A stretch of 64,000 bases of DNA, from assembly GCA_944320355.1 (NCBI GenBank), contig CALUHC010000035.1, positions 62,001 to 126,000 on the forward strand. Reading direction: 5' to 3'. Below, piece by piece: positions 60,857 through 64,000 of the stretch (position 1 is its first letter; every line of letters begins with the position of its first letter). The notes below the pieces were generated by a model that had not been told where the DNA came from, did no database searches, and saw only the letters and a program-made list of their open reading frames with translations. Made by a program: the position numbers and the translations under genes. This DNA comes from an uncultured Prevotella sp. Its GTDB lineage: Bacteria > Bacteroidota > Bacteroidia > Bacteroidales > Bacteroidaceae.

Positions 60857-60970
60857 TGATATTCAACGCGTTGCAAAACGTGCCGTTTTGGACTCTAAAA
60901 CGGCACGTTTCAGGCGGTGAAACGGCACATTTCGCAAGCCAAAACGGCGCGTATCGGGAAACGTGACGGC
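60857..60970. repeat. 22-bp palindrome array (PA), copy 9
   Basis: ATGATATTCAACGCGTTGC on the left, four units at 22-bp spacing (60873-60957), the last decaying into GTATCGGGAAACGTGACGG. Lies between the divergent nuclease and FAH genes. Confidence 0.83.
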
Positions 60971-61075
60971 AGGGTGCGCCCTGCGTCACGGGCAATGGCA
61001 CGGCCGCAAGGCACGCGCGAAAGACGGCGGGAGGCTCCGGGCGCAACGACGGCGAGCCAAAATTGGGCGCGGCGA

Positions 61076-61107
61076 TTTGCGCCTTTGCGAAATCTTGCTT
61101 AACTTTG
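61076..61107 (+). promoter_or_regulatory. Bacteroidetes-type promoter of the FAH-porU unit
   Basis: TTTG (61076-61079), a 20-nt spacer, TAACTTTG (61100-61107), 32 nt before the FAH start. Confidence 0.8.
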
Positions 61108-61138
61108 CGGCTGCGAACAACAGCAGAAAAGCAAAGAC

Positions 61139-61759
61139 ATGAAGATATTCGGCATAGCAAAGAACTATCCGCAGCACAATAAAGAAGCGGAAGATACGTT
61201 ATATGACAATGGGGGGAATCCCGTGGTGTTCACCAAGGCCGACTCGGCGCTGCTCAAGGACCGGAGGCCCTTCTTCGTGCCCGACTGGTGCTCGCGCGTG
61301 GACTACGAGGGCGAGCTTGTGGTGAGGATATGCCGCCTGGGCAAGTGCATCCCCGAGCGGTTTGCCCACCGCTACTATGACGCCGTGACCGTGGGCGTGG
61401 ACTTCACCGCCCGCGACGTGGAGCGGCGGCTGCGCTCCGGCGGGCTGCCGTGGGAGCTGTGCAAGGGCTTCGACGGCTCGGCGGCCATAGGCGAGTGGGT
61501 GGACAAGGAGCTGCTGCGCGACGTGCAGCGGCTGCGCTTCAGCCTCCGCGTGAACGGAAAGACCGCGCAGGAGGGATACACGGGCGACATGCTGTTCGGC
61601 ATCGACGCGATAATTGCCTACCTGAGCCGCTTCTTCACCCTGAAGACGGGCGACATCATATACACCGGCACCCCCGCCGGAGCCGGGCCGGTGAGCATAG
61701 ATGACCACATAGAGGGGTACATCGAAGACCGGCGGGTGCTAGACTTTAACTGCAAATGA
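61139..61759 (+). CDS. Fumarylacetoacetate hydrolase (FAH) family protein
   Basis: 206 residues, a compact FAH fold close to YcgM/FAHD1-type enzymes (acylpyruvate hydrolase or oxaloacetate decarboxylase). Metal and substrate motifs: YEGELVVRI (Glu ligands), VGVDFTARD, KGFDGSAAIG and a final GDIIYTGTPAGAGPV. It begins MKIFGIAKNYPQHN, missing the longer N-terminal domain of true fumarylacetoacetases. Four bases separate its stop from the porU ATG, so the two are co-transcribed; that pairing is seen as position only and I infer no functional link. Confidence 0.88.
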   Translation: MKIFGIAKNYPQHNKEAEDTLYDNGGNPVVFTKADSALLKDRRPFFVPDWCSRVDYEGELVVRICRLGKCIPERFAHRYYDAVTVGVDFTARDVERRLRSGGLPWELCKGFDGSAAIGEWVDKELLRDVQRLRFSLRVNGKTAQEGYTGDMLFGIDAIIAYLSRFFTLKTGDIIYTGTPAGAGPVSIDDHIEGYIEDRRVLDFNCK

Positions 61760-61763
61760 CACG

Positions 61764-64000
61764 ATGAAGAGACTGCTTTTGATGATACTTGCCGCCACGG
61801 CGTGGCTGTCGCAAAGGGCAGCCGCGCAGGAGTTCTTCAACCTGACGGCCGAGCAGGTGAAGATAGACACGCTCCTGCCGCGCTTCGCCTGCTCGCGGGT
61901 GATAGGCACAGACTATGCCGACTCCGCATACGCCGTGGCCATAGAGTACCCCGAGTTTGTCGACATGACCGAGGCCGACGTGCGCCGCTACAAGGCCATC
62001 ACCGACGAGCCGCTGCCCGAGATGCCCGAGATAGAGCAGGGCTTCAGCGTGGAGCGCAAGGTGGGGTCGCTCTGCGTGTCGTTCGTGCCGCTCGTGTTCC
62101 GCGACGGCAAGTACCAGAAGCTGGTCAGCTTCAAGCTCAACATAACCTCAAGGCCCGTCTCCGCCGGCGCACGCCGCGCCAGCGCGGCCACCCGCTCCAC
62201 GGCCTCAAGCGGCCGGTACGCCGCGCACTCGGTGCTGGCCGACGGCACATGGGCCAAGATACGCGTGCCGGCCACGGGCATATACCAGATAACCGACGAG
62301 CTGGCGCGGCGCGCCGGCTTCTCATCGGCGGCCACGGTCAGGATATACGGCTACGGCGGCGAGCTGCAGCCCGAGACGCTGTCGGGAGACTACCTCGCCA
62401 CGACCGACGACCTGCAAGAGGTGCCGAGCTGCACGGTGGGCGGCCGGAGGCTGTTCTACGCCCGCGGCCCCGTGAGCTGGAACACTGCCAACAACCGGGT
62501 GCGCAACCCATACTCTGACTACGGCTACTACTTCCTCACCGAGAGCGAGGGCGAGCCCATGGCCACGGACAGCGCGACGTTCGTGGGCAGCTTCTACCCC
62601 TCGGGCGAGCACTACAACACGCTCCACGAGGTGGACGACTACGCATGGTTTGCCGGAGGGCGCAACCTCTTCGAGTCGACCCAGCTCACCGAGACCTCGC
62701 CCGGCGCCTACACCATTGCCTCGGCAGGCCCTTCGGCAGGCGGGCAGGTGCGCGTTGTGGTGACGGCCGGCACTGCATCGACGGTGTCGGTGAGCGTGAA
62801 CGACAGCGTGGTGGGCACGATGAGCGTCAGCCAACCGGGCGACTATGACGAGGCGTTGTCCACAAGCAGCACGTTCTACGTGTCTAACCTCGCGGCGAGC
62901 AACACCGTCACGGTGACGCCCACGGCCGGAGGCCCCGTGCGGCTCGACTACATTGCCATACACACCGACGAGCCGGCGCAGGCCCCAAGGCTGTCGTCGG
63001 ACACGTATCCCGCGCCGGAGTACGTCTACCGCATAACCAACCAGGACCTGCACGCCGACGGACCGGCCGACATGGTGATAATAATACCCACCTCGCAGAC
63101 GCTGCGCCCGCAGGCCGAACGGCTGGCAGCGCTCCACGAGCAGCACGACTCAATGCGCGTAAGGATAGTGCCTGCCGACGAGCTCTTCAACGAGTTTTCG
63201 AGCGGAACGCCCGACGCCACGGCCTACCGCCGCTACATGAAGATGCTGTACGACCGGGCCGAGACCGAGGCCGATATGCCAAAGCATCTCATACTGTTCG
63301 GCGACGGGGCGTGGGACAACCGTATGCGCACATCCGACTGGCGCAACTACTCGCCCGACGACTACCTGCTCTGCTTCGAGAGCGAGAACTCTTTCAACGA
63401 GATACACTGCTATGTGACCGACGACTTCTACTGCCTGCTCGACGACGGGGAGGCCATACAGACGGGAAACTCGTCGTCCGGGTTCCTCGGGCAGCCCGAC
63501 GTGGCCGTAGGCAGGCTGCCCGTGCGCACGCTGTCGGAGGCGGAGGACGTGGTGGACAAGATAGAAGCCTACATGACCAACGCCAACGCCGGCCCGTGGC
63601 AGAACACCATCGTGGTGATGGGCGACGACGGCGACAACAACACCCACATGGACACGGCCAACGAGGTGGCCGAGCAAGTGAAGTCGCAGCACCCCGGATA
63701 CAGCGTGAAGAAGGTGATGTGGGACGCATACCAGCGCGAGGCATCGGCCACGGGCAACTCTTATCCCGACGTGACACGCCTGCTGAAGCAGTACATGACG
63801 GACGGCACGCTCGTGATGAACTACAACGGACACGGCGTGGAGTACTGCCTGTCGCACGAGCAGGTGCTCGTGCTCAACGACTTCCGCACCGCCGTCTCGC
63901 CCAACCTTCCGCTCTGGGTGACAGCCGCCTGCGACATCCTGCCCTTCGACGGGCAGGAAGAGAACATCGGAGAGGTGGCCCTGCTCAACCCCAACGGCGG
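61764..64000 (+). CDS. porU: PorU-like type IX secretion sortase (gingipain-like C25 peptidase), 3' end outside window
   Basis: 745 residues visible; no stop before the window ends. Signal peptide (MKRLLLMILAATAWLSQRAAA), a long N-terminal beta region with an E-I-P-like prodomain (about 25-200), then the C25 catalytic domain: TSQTLRPQAERLAALHEQHD, LFGDGAWDNR, VAVGRLPVRT, the catalytic His690 in NYNGHGVEY and Cys723 in TAACDILPFDGQEE. In Porphyromonas, PorU removes the C-terminal signal of type IX substrates and attaches them to A-LPS at the cell surface. This fits with the C-terminal-signal-like tail of the secreted protein at 48621-50825. Confidence 0.88.
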   Translation, partial: MKRLLLMILAATAWLSQRAAAQEFFNLTAEQVKIDTLLPRFACSRVIGTDYADSAYAVAIEYPEFVDMTEADVRRYKAITDEPLPEMPEIEQGFSVERKVGSLCVSFVPLVFRDGKYQKLVSFKLNITSRPVSAGARRASAATRSTASSGRYAAHSVLADGTWAKIRVPATGIYQITDELARRAGFSSAATVRIYGYGGELQPETLSGDYLATTDDLQEVPSCTVGGRRLFYARGPVSWNTANNRVRNPYSDYGYYFLTESEGEPMATDSATFVGSFYPSGEHYNTLHEVDDYAWFAGGRNLFESTQLTETSPGAYTIASAGPSAGGQVRVVVTAGTASTVSVSVNDSVVGTMSVSQPGDYDEALSTSSTFYVSNLAASNTVTVTPTAGGPVRLDYIAIHTDEPAQAPRLSSDTYPAPEYVYRITNQDLHADGPADMVIIIPTSQTLRPQAERLAALHEQHDSMRVRIVPADELFNEFSSGTPDATAYRRYMKMLYDRAETEADMPKHLILFGDGAWDNRMRTSDWRNYSPDDYLLCFESENSFNEIHCYVTDDFYCLLDDGEAIQTGNSSSGFLGQPDVAVGRLPVRTLSEAEDVVDKIEAYMTNANAGPWQNTIVVMGDDGDNNTHMDTANEVAEQVKSQHPGYSVKKVMWDAYQREASATGNSYPDVTRLLKQYMTDGTLVMNYNGHGVEYCLSHEQVLVLNDFRTAVSPNLPLWVTAACDILPFDGQEENIGEVALLNPNG

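Noticed and set aside
7408-60970. PA arrays as CRISPR arrays
   Set aside because: Period 22 bp with 5-nt spacers is far too short, units are palindromic and vary, only 4-5 units per site, and there are no cas genes.

Overview
The window is a stretch of chromosome from a fairly GC-rich member of the Bacteroidales, most likely Prevotellaceae. The evidence is a SusC/SusD pair, a NigD-like lipoprotein, LpxH, an ATP-dependent PEP carboxykinase, a PorU-type (type IX secretion) protease and many promoters of the Bacteroidetes form TTTG-19/20-TAnnTTTG. Placement at genus level is inference from gene style. I saw no tRNA, rRNA, CRISPR array, prophage or classical transposase gene.

Layout. 1-7.1 kb: the 3' part of an esterase/GH106 fusion, upp, pckA and an iron alcohol dehydrogenase. 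7.8-13.3 kb: a TonB receptor framed by two long palindromes, a PAP2 membrane phosphatase, an extended SDR and a CDF metal exporter. 13.5-18.3 kb: RNase R and two exported phosphatases. 18.3-19.5 kb: an AT-rich two-gene islet. 19.9-25.3 kb: SusD, SusC and a small secreted protein. 26.1-28.9 kb: pta and ackA, separated by a four-helix-bundle gene in an inverted-repeat element. 29.2-34.8 kb: LpxH, a MIP18-type factor, a NigD/ECF sigma/beta-barrel operon and radC. 34.8-35.4 kb: a second four-helix-bundle element. 35.4-44.2 kb: a glycosyltransferase, EF-P and GltBD, with a repeat insert between gltB and gltD. 45.2-56.8 kb: a membrane-bound AraC-type regulator, a large secreted protein with a 55-aa companion, and a GH115-GH2 operon that probably attacks glucuronic-acid-bearing polysaccharide. 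57-58.7 kb: decayed genes (a hydrolase remnant and an AraC gene with an internal amber codon). 58.7-64 kb: a SpoU-type methyltransferase, a PD-(D/E)XK-like nuclease, a FAH-family hydrolase and the 5' part of porU.

The most striking content is between the genes. At least six repeat families fill the spacers: (1) PA, nine arrays of 4-5 short palindromes on a strict 22-bp period with variable 5-nt spacers and conserved end sequences; (2) GE, long palindromes built of GGAGTTA repeats around a GTTAACGGACAAATGCTTTGC-like core; (3) AE, arms built of AATTGAGAATT; (4) arms related to TGAATGTCCGCATTTTGCCA, often bracketing GE copies; (5) a hairpin repeat that ends in a -7 promoter box (PP); (6) a roughly 120-bp structured repeat. 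Two of them, GE and AE, each also occur as matched terminal inverted repeats around a four-helix-bundle (S23/Avd-like) gene in elements of about 590 bp. The gene-free palindromes look like non-autonomous relatives. This is the best candidate here for an undescribed system.
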